A stretch of 64,000 nucleotides of DNA from Dryocosmus kuriphilus (GCA_038277395.1 CM076192.1:17026299-17090298), one strand, 5' to 3'; positions 41,480 to 53,200 are shown, counted from the stretch's first letter. A program made the numbers and translations. Notes: a model not told the origin generated them from the sequence alone.

Positions 41480-41980
41480 TAAAATCGATGCTATTAACAG
41501 GCTCTAACCCATGGAAACTCATCGTACCGACAAAATTACGAAATCAGGTTCTAAAAAAAAATCACGACAGTGCACAAGCGGGCCATTAAGGTTCCGAGAA
41601 AACGCATTCGAGAATTTCAGAGTACCACTTCTGGCCAGGGATGTATTCGAAAATAATCAAATACGTGAAAAACTGTACGGTATGTCAGAGAACAAAACCA
41701 AGTAACCAGGTGAAAATAGGGCTAATGGGAAAAAGAATAGTAGAAGAACCGTGGACCATGATTGCTGCAGATATCATGGGACCGCTACCAATATCTAAAA
41801 AGGGTAAAAATCAGTATATATTAGTTTTCGTGGATATTTTCGCAAAATGGGTGGAAATTATTCCTATTAGAAAAGCAAACTGAACTACAATAGAGTCAGA
41901 ATTTCATAGGCTTGTCATTTCCCGTTGCGGAACACCGCGGATTCTCGATACGGATAATGGCACGGAGTTCGTAAAGAAGA
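41480..41980 (+). pseudogene. Gypsy element 2 integrase, N-terminal and first half of core
   Basis: LRNQVLKKNHDSAQAGH then, after a TAA, HFWPGMYSKIIKYVKNCTVCQ form the HHCC zinc-binding domain. PWTMIAADIMGPLPISKKGKN holds the first catalytic Asp, and after another stop PRILDTDNGTEFVKKTM holds the second. Confidence 0.88.
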
Positions 41981-41982
41981 CC

Positions 41983-42603
41983 ATGCAGGAGCTGACGGAA
42001 AAATTCGGAATTCTTCACTCAAAAACGCCGAAATACTACCCCCAAGCTAATCCCACAGAAAGGTACAACAGGACTATCAAGCAAATTATCGAAGCGTACC
42101 TAGATATTGATCAATCTACATGGGATGAACATATAGAAGATCTACAATTTGCTGTAAATACAAGCAAAAATTCTACAGCACAATTCACCCCAGCATTTCT
42201 AAATCTAGGTCGCGAATTGGGACCAATCCGAACCCTAAAAACAGACCTAGAAAGAGATAGTGAAATAGAGTTCCAAAGCGTAGGCAAATGGACTGATAGG
42301 TTTAGAAGATCACAAATAATAAAGGAGGAAGTCCAAAGAAATTTGGATGAAGCTAACGAGAAACCATCTTCACGGTATAACTTAAGAAGAAGGGAAATCG
42401 AATATAAAAAGGGAAACAGGGTTTTAAAAAAGGTAACAAAACTGTCAAACAAAGGAGATAAGAAGGCAGGGAAACTGTTCAACCAATACGAAGGTCCTTT
42501 TATTATTAAGCGGAAAATTTCTCCCACAGTTTATGAGTTGAAAAATCTAAAGGGAAAAAGTATTGGGGAATTCAACATCAACGATTTAAAATTAGAAAAT
42601 TAA
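41983..42603 (+). CDS. Gypsy element 2 integrase, C-terminal half
   Basis: 206 open codons: FGILHSKTPKYYPQANPTERYNRTIK contains the catalytic Glu in NPTER; TWDEHIEDLQFAVNTSKNSTAQ and TPAFLNLGRELGPI follow; then the C-terminal GNRVLKKVTKLSNKGDKKAGK and NQYEGPFIIKRKISPTVYEL, the GPY/F module. Ends with TAA at 42601-42603 and is in phase with the preceding half. Confidence 0.9.
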   Translation: MQELTEKFGILHSKTPKYYPQANPTERYNRTIKQIIEAYLDIDQSTWDEHIEDLQFAVNTSKNSTAQFTPAFLNLGRELGPIRTLKTDLERDSEIEFQSVGKWTDRFRRSQIIKEEVQRNLDEANEKPSSRYNLRRREIEYKKGNRVLKKVTKLSNKGDKKAGKLFNQYEGPFIIKRKISPTVYELKNLKGKSIGEFNINDLKLEN

Positions 42604-43140
42604 GATCGTTGTAAAAAGTAATAGGTAATAGAATTTAAATTTAACTAAACAAGGTGACAGGCATTAAGGTAAGGCGCACCATAATCACAAGGTAATAATT
42701 TTGAAATGAATATTGGCAACAGGCAGGGGATATGTGTTCATGTAATTTCAAAAAACTCCAAACTCTTAAACAGAAAGACAACTCCAGACAAAAACTCCAG
42801 ACACAAAACGGGAAGTCAAAACTCCGGAACAAGCTGGGACAGGGACAGTTTCTTTCTCTTTCAAGAGCAAGGCAGAAGCAGGGAATGTCAGGCTGTCGGA
42901 GGGCTTCGGAGGATAGAAGCATCAGGACAGGAAAAGAACGAGAGAGAGGCAGGGGATGTCAGGATGTCGGAGGGCTTCGGAAGCAGGACAGGGAAGGACG
43001 AAGGAGTCAACAGAGTTGGAGGGCGTCATCAAACTATGTTACTTTGTTATATATTCTTTTGTTTTTTATGTAAATGAGTAAGGTATTTTAAGCTTGAACT
43101 ATTCCAGGTATAAACCCAAACCCCGTTAGAGAGAGGGTTG
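42604..43140 (+). other. Gypsy element 2 region between integrase and 3' LTR
   Basis: No envelope-like gene: no signal peptide or membrane segment is apparent. Contains a direct duplication of GTCGGAGGGCTTCGGA (about 42896 and 42966). A purine-rich tract (AGAGAGAGGG) ends just before the LTR at 43141. Confidence 0.5.
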
Positions 43141-43555
43141 TGTAACGAGGACGTTACCGGGCGTATGAAGGGGACTGGGCTGAGCCCGGCCGGAAACCTA
43201 CGACGGTTCCCGACCGGGCTGTCACTTACCGGTCTCTCGCCATCCGCCAGAGATTCAGTCTCGCTTTGAATCTCCGACGGCGTAGTAGTCGTGTCTGAGT
43301 GTCTCTTGAATTGAGTCTCAAGGTGCCGCCAGCCCAGTGGGCAGTTTTTTTATTACTCGAAGCTCTATTATTATTATTATATGTTATTCCACCAGAGTAG
43401 CGGCTCGTTTAATCTCAAAATCTCGCCAGCCATGTAAGTCTTGAGCAATAAATACCTCTTTTTTTTTTAGTAAAATTTTACCCTCATTGTGTTGACCTGT
43501 ATTCTCAGCGTCCTTATCCTTTTCCCCTCCCGGTCAGATCCTTTCATGCTCTACA
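43141..43555 (+). repeat. 3' LTR of gypsy element 2
   Basis: TGTAACGAGGACG...CTCTACA; pairs with 32500-32910. Followed by the target duplication GTCT and the tandem repeat. Confidence 0.92.
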
Positions 43556-43690
43556 GTCTGTCTGTTGTTATTGTCGTTGTCGTTGTTGTCGTCGTTGTCG
43601 GCGTCTGTTCCCACGATAATTTCCGAAGGACTAATCAGATTGGATAGCGCTTTGGCACACTTCTTCACGGTCCAAGAATAAAGGTCGGTT
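43556..43690. repeat. Tandem repeat, continuation after gypsy element 2
   Basis: GTCTGTCTGTTGTTATTGTCG... continues directly from 32495. The minus strand keeps the KALSNLISPSEIIVGTDADN part of the small conserved frame. Similarity to the unit fades by about 43690. Confidence 0.8.
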
Positions 43691-44569
43691 TCGTTGACCA
43701 CCCACATTTAACCCTTGTTTGACACACTTCTGTAGAATTACATACTACCGTCACCCTGGCGAGAAAATTTGTTATAAAACATAAAGTAATGAATAATTTT
43801 ACTTAAACATTTCTTGAGAACTTATTGAGGGTTCCCTTTAAAGGATAATATATACTAATGCTCAAAAGTTTAAGCTCACCCAAACCAAAAATTTAAAATT
43901 TTGAAAATTTTATATCTCAGGATCTATAAGTCATAAAAAAATTGCATATCACTCATTTGAAAGCTTTTGTGATTCCCTCTCAACGTACCATCAACAAATT
44001 CTTTGCAATAATTATGTCTGTTCTGCGCATGCGTGAAATTGTGAAATTGAAAAAAGATTTGGGTGCAAATTTAACCGCTTGCATAGCAGCCGAAAATAAT
44101 CATATCTTAATAAACTTAAGGGAATTCGAAAGGCGATTACAAAAGCTTTAAAATGAGATCCAGTACGTTATTTTTAAGTGATTTTTTAATATTATATAGC
44201 TTTTTTTGTAAAAATTACCGTTTTTGTGAAAATTACCGTTTTTCGAAAATGTCTTGTACTTTCAATACTTTTCACTCTACAAAAAAAATGATAGAGGAAA
44301 CAAATGTGCTTTTTTGGATAGAGAATCAAGTTATTATAGCTTAGAAGCAAAAAGAGGATTTTTTCGAATTTTTCGAGAATTTTTTGTTGTTTTTTTTTGT
44401 CGTAATTAATTCTCAAGTGCGAACCGCGAGTGTCGTCATGATAATGTATTCCTTAAGGCCGATAGAGCCTTAAGTAAAATAATCTCTTTTGTAATTTTCA
44501 ATCAAAAATTCAAATTTAATAATTTCATTAAAAGTAGATGTTTTGAAAGTTTAACACCCAAGTAACGAA
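43691..44569. other. AT-rich DNA, no gene recognised
   Basis: Short open frames (for example 43942-44151) lack motifs. A direct repeat GAAAATTACCGTTTTT-like pair occurs near 44210-44240. Confidence 0.5.
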
Positions 44570-44715
44570 AACCGAGCACGAAGTGCGAGGACTAAAAACA
44601 TCCGAGCGCGAAGCGTGAGGTTCATACATATCGGAGCGCGAAGCGCGACGATCACCACATCGCGCTCCCTGAGCGCGCTCAATCTTACGAGCTAAGCGCG
44701 TAATGAGAATGTGCG
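44570..44715. repeat. Short tandem copies of a GAGCGCGAAGCG palindromic motif
   Basis: Copies at about 44573 (GAGCACGAAGTGCGAGG), 44612 (GAGCGCGAAGCGTGAGG) and 44634 (GAGCGCGAAGCGCGACG), followed by the related GCGCTCCCTGAGCGCGCTC. GC-rich within AT-rich flanks; each unit is nearly self-complementary. Confidence 0.7.
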
Positions 44716-44739
44716 AAGGAAGTGAGCAGATTTTTTTAA

Positions 44740-45490
44740 AGAAATTCAAGGAGTTTGCATTAGCAATTCATCTTTGCAAGAAAAATCATGTCTTTGGTTG
44801 AAAATTCAACTGCTTGGCTAAAAATAAAGTTCTTTTCTTGAAAATTCATCTTCCTTGTGTGTTAATTCAATTTTTACATTATCATCAGAGAAGGTATTAG
44901 ATACCGCGAAGCGGGCAGATTTTTTTTTTTAAATTGGTCTTTTTCAATTAAAAATTAAACCTTTCCACTGGATAATAATTTTTTTATTGACACTATGCCT
45001 ATTTTTGATTAAAAATTAATTTCTTTGTTCGAAAAAATATTTTTTTTATGAAAAATTTAAATATTTTGGTTAAAAGTTATTTTTTTTTTTTGTTCGAAAA
45101 TTCAGCCATCTTTGGTTAAAAATGAATCTTTTTGGTTAAAAATTTAAGGGATCCATTTTTATTTCTATTTTTTTTATTTTTGCTTAAAAATTTAACTATT
45201 AAATTTTTGATTGAAAAATAATATTTTTCGATTGAAAATTCCATTGTCGCATTTTTGGTTGAGAATTCAGCTTTTTTAATGAAAGTTTAACAATGTTTTC
45301 TTAATTCAACAATTTTGATTAAAAAATTCATCTTTGGTTGAAGAATCATGTTTTTGGTTGAAAATTCTTCTTGTGTGGGAATTCAACTACCTAATTGAAA
45401 TTATCTTTTTTGTGTTGATAATTCAACTACTTTCTTAATGATTGGTCTTTTTCAGTTAAAAATTAAACTATTCCCCTTGTCCCTATTCAA
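44740..45490. repeat. Degenerate repeats of TTGGTTGAAAATTCA type
   Basis: Many divergent copies of a roughly 30-40-bp motif (TTTTGGTTAAAAATTCA, TTCTTGAAAATTCATC and so on), interrupted at 44870 by a piece of the 945-bp repeat marker. Satellite-like, no coding sequence. Confidence 0.65.
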
Positions 45491-45935
45491 CTTGCCTCTA
45501 ATGTGCTTTTTGTGAAAGCCATGTGAAAACTCGTTTTCACCAGTGAAATCAATGAAAACTTTATGATCGGAAATAGTTTTGAAGTGTGAATATCGCTCTG
45601 ACTACAGCAACAGGGGGGATGTTTGGCGAGGACAAGCCAATGACCTGCCTGCGCGTTATTGCTATATCTAAGTATGCTACAAGTGAATTAAAGAAGAACG
45701 CGAAATAAGTCAGAACCAGGAGTTTCTTCTGAAAAAATCGACAAAGACTTCAAGTGTGCATGGTGTCTAGGAAAAATTTCAAGCAAGTTAACCTTCATTT
45801 CATCTAACCTGTGGAAAAAGATACGGAGTCTTTATAGTCAAAAACCCAAAAATAGAAAAGTGCAGATATAAAAAAGTATCTACGGGTACTACTTAAGAAA
45901 ATAAACAGGATCCAAAAAAATCAGCAGAGAAAAAA

Positions 45936-46680
45936 ATGGATCCTTTACTCGAAGCATGCCTAGATAAAAAATGTTCAGACATTCAACAAAGGATATCTGA
46001 TTCACAGAAAAGTACAGATAAAAATCTGAAGGATCTGCAAAAATTGCTCGATTTTATGTCAAGAGCCATTGATGAATTAAAGCAAAAAGGCGAGGATCAA
46101 ACGCAGCAAGTGAAAACCCTTGAGGGGGAGAATAAAAGGCTCATAATGGATGTGGAATTTTGGAAGCAAAAGCAAAATCAAAGAGATCAAAGTGAGAAGA
46201 TTAATAATCTATTTATTTCGGGAATACCAACTCAAAATACGGAATCTGTAAATGAAACTATCACAAAAGCTATGACAGGAATGGGACATCATCCACAAGA
46301 AAAAGATGTGGTAGCTTGCTAAAAAATCAAAAGCAGCAAAAGAGAAGGGCCGATTCTTTTGGCACTAAAATATAAGGAGGTAAAAGATCAAATTCTAAAG
46401 AGACGAAAAGAAATCGGTTCACTCACCCTTGAAGCCTGTAAAATCAAAAATAAACTGGATAGCAAAATTTTCATCAACGAAGATATGACGCTTTATAATC
46501 AGAAATTATCGCAGATGGCACGGGAACTGTAAAAAAGGCTCCTGAAAATTCATATGGTTTAATAATGGGAGAGTGTACGTAAGACGAAAAGAAGGAGAGA
46601 ATCGGATCTGGATAAGGGATGAAGGAGTAATTCGTCTACTAGAAGAAAAATGGAAGAGTGAAGACACAGAAACAAAATAA
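45936..46680 (+). pseudogene. LINE ORF1 with coiled coil and RRM-like domain
   Basis: 45936-46322 (128 codons, ATG in AAAAAATGG context): STDKNLKDLQKLLDFMSRAI and VKTLEGENKRLIMDVEFWKQ form a coiled coil, then KINNLFISGIPTQN begins the RRM-like fold. After a TAA, the same phase continues GPILLALKYKEVKDQILKRR, KIFINEDMTLYNQKLSQMAR and ENRIWIRDEGVIRLLEE, the C-terminal domain. RNA-binding chaperone of the LINE RNP. One TAA and one shift break it. Confidence 0.75.
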
Positions 46681-46730
46681 AGACGGGGAAAAGCTTGCAG
46701 ACTAGGATAATTGTACGTATATTAATACAA

Positions 46731-47563
46731 TGGACAAAAGATTAAAGATAATGCGTTCAAATATAAGAAGTATTAGAAATTCGTACAATGAGTTAAAAAT
46801 AAGATTAGAAAAAAAGATACCGATATAGATTTAGTCGTACTAACTGAGACTTGGTTGTACAAAAATGAAACAATGTTTTATAATTTTAAAAATTACGAAG
46901 CAATACATGATTGTAGAGATAGAAGAACAGGTAGCGTTGCAATATTTATTAAGAAAAGTATCAAGTTTGAATGTTATCATCAGGAATTTCTAAATTCAAC
47001 TACTGAATGTAATATAGCGATGATTAAAATATGTGAAAAGAATCTAGTAATAGGTGTAATCTATAGGCAACCATCAGCGATTATTGAACATTTCCTCAAA
47101 AGTTTTAATGACTTATTAGAATCCATGAAGGGAAAAGGGTTAATATGCGGTGATACAAATATTGATCTTTTGAATAAAGACTCTGATCTTGTCAAAGAAT
47201 ATATTAATACTATAAATGTAAATGGTTATTTTATGGCTGACACTGTAAATAAAACTGAGGCTGCTAGAGTCACTAAAAATTCTGCAACTATAATTGATCA
47301 TGCAGATAGCCAGTGGACTTGAATGTAAAGTATTTGTGGAAGATACTGCGCTCTCAGATCATAGAATTTTAAAACTTGATTTGCCTTCTATAACAAATAA
47401 AAAGAAAGAAGTTTTATACTACAAAAAAGTTGATATTCAAAATGTTAAAATGAAATTACAAAAAGAATGTGAATATAAAGAAATTGATAATATAGAGAAA
47501 CTTATACACTTAATTAAAAACATAAAACAGGAAAAAACTAAAATAAAGAAAAAAATCATTTAA
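46731..47563 (+). pseudogene. LINE ORF2 endonuclease (APE type)
   Basis: MRSNIRSIRNSYNELKI is the N-terminus; after a shift DLVVLTETWLYKNETMF has the catalytic Glu; 46855-47322 continues to LICGDTNIDLLNKDSD (D-x-N) and IIDH; after a second shift, LSDHRILKLDL has the terminal SDH. All main catalytic residues of the exonuclease/endonuclease fold are visible. It nicks target DNA to prime reverse transcription. Confidence 0.85.
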
Positions 47564-47953
47564 AAAAATGTTAAATTCCCTGAGAAGTTAATAAAGCCTC
47601 GGAAAGAAAGAGATCAGTTGTATATAAAACAGAAAAAAATCCCGAAAATGAGATACTGATAAATTGTTTTCAAATATTAAAGAATAAAATAAATGAAGAA
47701 ATTAAAAAAATAACAAAACATGAAGCAAATGAATCTATTATGAAGGCGCTGGGAAATCCACGAAAAACTAGATTAGCATTAAATAATATGCTTAGCTCTA
47801 ATAGATGAGATAAAAATGTAAATGAGATAAACAGACTCAAGGTTTTAGATCTAGGGAAATAAATTAACTAACTGAAATATCAACTGAAATAAACAAATAT
47901 TTCCAAAATTTAGCGGTAAATTTAGAAGAAAAATTGGAGACTGTAGTATAACT
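47564..47953 (+). pseudogene. LINE ORF2 linker
   Basis: Lys/Asn-rich coding remnants between endonuclease and RT, several stops. No domain expected here. Confidence 0.5.
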
Positions 47954-48665
47954 TTGCCTGAAGTGGAATGTGGAACAAGAATGACTGATTTTATGTCTAT
48001 AAGTAGCGAAGAGCTAGACACAATTGTAGGTAATTTAAAAAAGAATACTGCGGCAGGAAATGATAACATAACTGCAAATGAATTTATATTTTTGTATCCT
48101 GTAATGAAAAACCCGCTGCTTAAAATGATGAACAGAGACTTTGAATTAGGGCAGTTTCCTAGCGTACTAAAGATCAGCAAAATTATTCCTATATACAAAA
48201 TCGGATCAAGAAATGAAACAAACAATTATTATAGACCAATCTCTTTGCTAAGTGTTTTCTCAAAAGTTTATGAAAAAGTAATGAAATTAATCCTCCTCAG
48301 CTACGTTAAGGAAAATAAATTTATAAGTGATACTCAATACGGATTTCAGGAACAAAGTAATACGCAAGCAGCAATTACAGATTTTACAGAATATATATAT
48401 ATATATTTTTTAAATTCAAAGAAAAGAAATAGTTACTGCGGTTTTCATAGATTTAAAAAAAGCTTTCGATACGGTTAGCCATGAAATTCTGATTAGAAAA
48501 TTGGACTCAATGGGTATTAAAAATAGAGCTCTAAAATTATTGAAAAATTATCTTGATAATATAATACAATATGTATACGTAAACGGAATTATAAGTGAAA
48601 AAGTGCAGGTAAAAGCAGGAGAGCCCCAGGGATCTATTCTTGGGCCACATCTGTATATACTATAT
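47954..48665 (+). pseudogene. LINE ORF2 reverse transcriptase, truncated before the FADD box
   Basis: 47954-48478: LKKNTAAGNDNITANEFI, SKIIPIYKIGSRNETNNYYRPISLL and TQYGFQEQSNTQAAI; in the next frame FIDLKKAFDTVSHEILI (first catalytic Asp) and AGEPQGSILGPHLYILYV. The (TA)n-containing stretch at 48391-48410 produces the frameshift. The sequence ends within the conserved GxPQGSxLGPxLFLxYxND block, so the FADD motif is absent. Confidence 0.85.
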
Positions 48666-48860
48666 GTCCCACGGTCGGTCGGTAAGGTAGGGTTTCTGGA
48701 TGCATTAGAAAAATGGCAGTTTGTTATCATCAGTCGGTAAGGCAGGAATCTGTGGAAGTTTGTTACCATCAGTCGGTAAGGTAGAAATCTGTCACGTGTG
48801 AAATAAGCTATTTAATGTTAGTCGATAAGGAAGGGTTCTGTTCCAGACTATATACCTCGA
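48666..48860. repeat. Minisatellite of CAGTCGGTAAGG units
   Basis: TCAGTCGGTAAGG recurs at about 48671, 48730, 48770 and (as TAGTCGATAAGG) 48819, each followed by an A/G-rich tail ending in TCTG. The motif CTCAGTCGGTAAG also occurs at the ends of the foldback element at 61527-62685. Confidence 0.7.
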
Positions 48861-48989
48861 GAGTTGACGTGCTTCATGTCCGTGTTAAGCTTATTTTAGT
48901 ACGCAATAGCTAGAGACACGAAATCACCACCCTGACCCCTTCTCTCACCCATAAGCAAGTACAAATGCAGTCAAGGTTATGTAATGGAA

Positions 48990-49680
48990 TTTACCAATTT
49001 CCAAAATTGTTCATATCTCGAAAACCGTAAGAGATATGTCAAAAAACGTTAGGATAAGGGAGAAGTTTTTCGCACTGATATAAATGATAGACTAAAAAAA
49101 TTTCAAAATTTCAAGATTTTAAAAAAAAATTTTTTTTTTGAATTTTTTCAAAATTTTGCAGATATCTCGAGAACGATAAGAGCTACGCAAAAACGGACAA
49201 CATTTTGAGGTGTGTAAGAAAGGAGAGATTTTTGCTTTTTTGGATTTTCAAAAGTTGGAGGTATCTCGAAAACGGTAAGAGCTACGAAAAAACGGACAGA
49301 ATTTTCATTCTAATGGAACGCTTTCTCAAGCCAATCTGTATAATGCGCTACAAATTTTTTTCAAAATTCCAAAATTTTTTAAATTTCCAAAATTGTTCGT
49401 ATCTCGAATACCGTAAGAGATTTGACGAAAGAGATTAGGACAAGTGGGAAGTTTTTCGCACTGATATAAATGATAGACTAAAAAAAATTTTAAACTTCCA
49501 AGATTTTTTTCTTATTTTGTTTGCATTATTCAAAATTTGCAGTTGTCTCGAAAACGGTAAGCGATATGGAAAAAGGGATTAGAAGAAAGGGAAACTTTAT
49601 CGGGCTGGTCTAAATGATAGGCTAAAAAAATTTTCAAAATTCCAAGATCTTTGTTTTACTTTTTTTTGCATTCTTCATTA
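48990..49680. repeat. Tandem array around ATCTCGAAAACGGTAAGAG
   Basis: Five diverged copies at about 49014, 49163, 49260, 49401 and 49544, spaced 95-150 bp, with TTTCAAAATTTC and AATGATAGACTAAAAAAATTT segments between. No coding content. Confidence 0.75.
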
Positions 49681-49810
49681 TTTGCCTCAGAAGGTTCTAG
49701 AATCGTCACTTTTCGACAAATTTCAACAAGGTATGCAAGATGATGCAACGTTGCGTAATATGATGCAACGATTTCTCGCGCCAGAATGTTCTAGAAGGTT
49801 AGAGGTGGTC

Positions 49811-49844
49811 TATAAAAGTGTGAGTGGAGTGGGTGCCGTCAGTT
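49811..49844 (+). promoter_or_regulatory. Core promoter upstream of polymerase gene (TATA and initiator)
   Basis: TATAAAAG at 49811-49818 and TCAGTT at 49839-49844, 30 bp apart from the first T of TATA to the A of the initiator. This is the standard arthropod arrangement (TATA plus TCAKTY). It lies about 430 bp upstream of the polymerase ATG. Confidence 0.6.
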
Positions 49845-49917
49845 CAGCGTTGTCTGTCAAGTGTTTCACACTGAGCGAAGAAAATCTCCAGTGCCGTTTT
49901 TGTGAACTTTACTATTG

Positions 49918-50180
49918 ACTGGCGAAATAAGGATAGTTCATTTAAAGACAAAGTGAAAAGTGCATAACTGCAGTTTCTTATGGATCAGAAGTGCAGTTTG
50001 TGTTATGGACTTTACCAGTATTATGGAATTTGAAAGGAAGAATTGTGAGCGGTGAAATAAGGATATTGCATTTAAAGACAAAGTGAAAAGTGCATAACTG
50101 CAGTTTCTTACGGACTGCTGAAAGAAACCAGAAGTGCAGTTTGTGTTATAGACTTTTATATATAGTCATTTTAAAGACAT
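49918..50180 (+). repeat. 133-bp duplication in the leader of the polymerase gene
   Basis: GAAATAAGGATA...CATTTAAAGACAAAGTGAAAAGTGCATAACTGCAG occurs at about 49923 and 50056 with few differences. Between promoter and ATG, so probably in the transcript leader. Confidence 0.75.
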
Positions 50181-50271
50181 TATTGATAGTGACTTTACTA
50201 TTAAGAAAATCTCCAGTGCAGTTCTTTTTTGACCGATATTTTTTTATCTGTGAAAAAAAAACTCCGTCAAA

Positions 50272-53200
50272 ATGATACTCGACGAGTATGTAAAGCTTGC
50301 TCCGGATATAGAGGATGCGTTGATCTTGATGGAAACGTCTGGATGCTCACCTCTCGACAAAGTGAAAAAATGGAAAGACGAGTGCTCACATTGTCTGAAG
50401 ATAGTTAGGAGAGAACTGAGAAGAAAAACCCCACCGAAGACTTTAGGCGAAAAACAAAAATGCCTAAATATAATTGATAGGCTCGCCTGCTTGGAGGTAA
50501 CCTTCGATGTATTAGATAAGAAGAGAGGAGGAGGAGGAAAATCCAATGACATCGATAGTCGTGTCAAATGGCTAGATGTCGACAAAGCGTTCAATGCTCG
50601 CATTAAAACATGTTTAGTGGAAAATGTAGTACACAAGGATGTTCTTGCTTTCTTAGACGATGCGCAACGTCTATTTATTTCACATGTGAGCAAGGATATA
50701 CGACATCATGGGTCACTAATGATAAACACTGTGCTTCGTGCCTATTATACGAAAATTGGCAAAGACAAGCCCCATGACAAGACCTTTAAATCAAAGAACG
50801 TAGCCTTATATTATACGACTGATTTAAAGTTATGGTTTGAAACCTATGTCAGGTACCCGGTCCTCAAAGAAATGAAGGAATTTGAGGAGAAAGACTCTGG
50901 GTGGACCCTTCACTCAATAATCAAACTTTCCATCAACATCAACAAGTTGAATCCAATGAAGGCAGGTTCCTATATTGAACTTCCACCATCGAGCAAGAGG
51001 AAAGAAGCATGTGTGAACATAGAGAACAATGACAACAAGTGCTTCAAGTGGGCAATTCTCTCAGCCCTACATCCAGTTGACTGAGGAAAACATCCTAAAC
51101 GTGTGTCAAAATATCAACAATACAAGGATGAATTGGATTTTTCCCTCATCAGTTTTCCAGTTGCACTCAAGGATGTGAAAAAATTCCAGGAGAAGAACCA
51201 AATCTCTGTGAATGTCTACGGCCTTACTAAGAAGAGTGAAAGTAAATTCACAGTGGTGCCTCTTCACCTCAGCTCACAAAAAAGAGACAAGCACGTAAAT
51301 CTTCTTCGTGTGGAGGAAGATTATGTTTGTGTGGATGGTGAAGAAGAAGAAGAAGAAGAACATCAGGACAAAGGAACAAAAACCTTAAATTTTTACTACG
51401 TTTGGATTAAAGACCTATCGCGGTTGGTCTTTAGACAACTGTCCGCAAACAGAAATAAGAAATATATCTGTGACCGGTGCTTGCACTACTTTGCAAGTAT
51501 GTAAAAGCTGGAAGCACACACTGAAGATTGTGTAAAACTTAATAACTGTAAAGTGGTGCTTCCAGAACTCGGAAGGAACATTGTTGAGTTTAAGAACTTT
51601 AAAAATCGAGAGCGAGCTCCTTTCATCATATACGCGGATCGTGAGTCCCTTTTAATATCCATAAATGATGATGAAGGAGCAGAAAGAACCTCGAATACTG
51701 AGGTCTTTGAAAGACACGAGGTCTTCAATATTGGCTATATGTTCAAGTGCAGTTATAATGAAACACCGTCCTTTTACGAGTCATGTCCGGACGATGTGGA
51801 GCCTGCAAAGTGGTTTGCTGAGCAGCTGCTCAAAATTGACCAAAAATGTGACAAGATTTTGGCATCTCCAGTTCCAATGCGGAAATTAACGTTTGAGGAA
51901 CGAGTAGCCTTTATAGATGCCAAAACTTGTCACATTTGTCAGAAGGCACTACATCCTCCAATGAAAAAGGTACATGATCATTGTCACTTGACAGGTAAGT
52001 ACCGTGGTCCTGCGCATGAGCACTGCAACTAGGCATACCAGGACTCAAACACCATACCTGTTGTGTTTCATAATCTGAGTGGGTATGACGCCCACTTTAT
52101 CATTCGTGACATTGCCACACAATTTGAGGGAAGAGTTAAAGTTCTTGCGCTCAATAAGGAAAAGTACATTTCCTTCACAAAGTACGTTCGGGAAACTCAG
52201 ATAAAATTTAGATTCATCGATTCATTTAGATGCATGGCCTCTTCCCTAGAGAAGTTAGCGTCATACCTCACTCAGTATAAAATTGTCAGTGCAGTGTTTT
52301 CCGGTGTTGAGAGGGAGAAAGTTGAACTTCTCACGAGGAAGATTGTTCTGCCGTATGAATACTTGGACTCGAGGGACAGACTCAATGAAACCGAGCTTCC
52401 ACCAAAAGAAAAATTTGACAGCACACTGAATGATTCGGCAATATCGGACGAAGATTATGCACATGCACAACAGGTATGGTGTGCTTTTAACATCAAGACA
52501 CTCGGCCAGCACGTCAGTCTGTACATGAAAACTGACGTTCTACTTTTGGTTGACATCTTCGAATGTTTCCGAGAACAGTATCTCGAGCTTACGATTTGGA
52601 TCCAGCACATTACTACACCACTCCTGGCTTGAGATTGGATGCCATGCTCAAATATTCAAAGGTAAGATTAGAACTCCTCACCGATGTTTATATGCTGTTG
52701 ATGATTGAGCAAGGTAAAAGATGTGGAGTAAGTCAATGCCCCAACCGTTATACCATTGCCAATAACAAATACATGCCAGCGTTCAACAAAGATGAGGAGA
52801 TCATCTTCATTGAATATTTAGATGCAAATAACCTGTACGGTTGGGCAATGGAACAGCCCCTCCCTTACGGTGGATTCGAGTGGGTTAAGAATTTGCAAAA
52901 TATTTATTTCGGCATTCCAGACGATTCACCCTTTGGCTACATTCTGGAAGTAGATTCTGACTATCCCGCGGAACTTCATGACAAGCACAATGACTTGCCG
53001 TTTTGCCCAGAACACTCGAGTCCGCCGGGGACCAGCCAAGAGAAGCTCCTAACTACCTTCCTGTCGAAACGAAAGTACGTTCTCCATTATAGTGCTCTGA
53101 AAAATGCATTAGCCCATGGATTGAAACTTGTCAAAATTCATAGAGTCTTGAAATTCCATCAATCTATATGGTTGAAAAGTCACATTGATTTTAATACTGC

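Larger units (their letters stand above)
32500..43555 (+). mobile_element. Gypsy element 2, 11.06 kb with nested insertions
   Basis: LTRs 32500-32910 and 43141-43555, a primer-binding site at 32913, gag, protease, RT, RNase H and integrase in gypsy order. The direct repeat GTCT flanks the element (32496-32499 and 43556-43559). Removing the MITE-like insertion and the R1-like insertion leaves about 8.6 kb. All pol domains are recognisable, but stops and frameshifts are frequent and RT has lost its catalytic dyad. Confidence 0.92.
45500..48665 (+). mobile_element. CR1/Jockey-group non-LTR retrotransposon, 3'-truncated
   Basis: ORF1 (coiled coil plus RRM-like), an apurinic-type endonuclease and the first two thirds of RT follow each other on the plus strand. 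Sequence stops in the RT at about 48665, before the FADD box, where tandem repeats begin. Because LINEs normally lose 5' ends, the loss here is due to later deletion or insertion. Confidence 0.8.

Noticed and set aside
42604..43140. Envelope gene in gypsy element 2
   Set aside because: The interval is short, has stops in all frames and no membrane segment.
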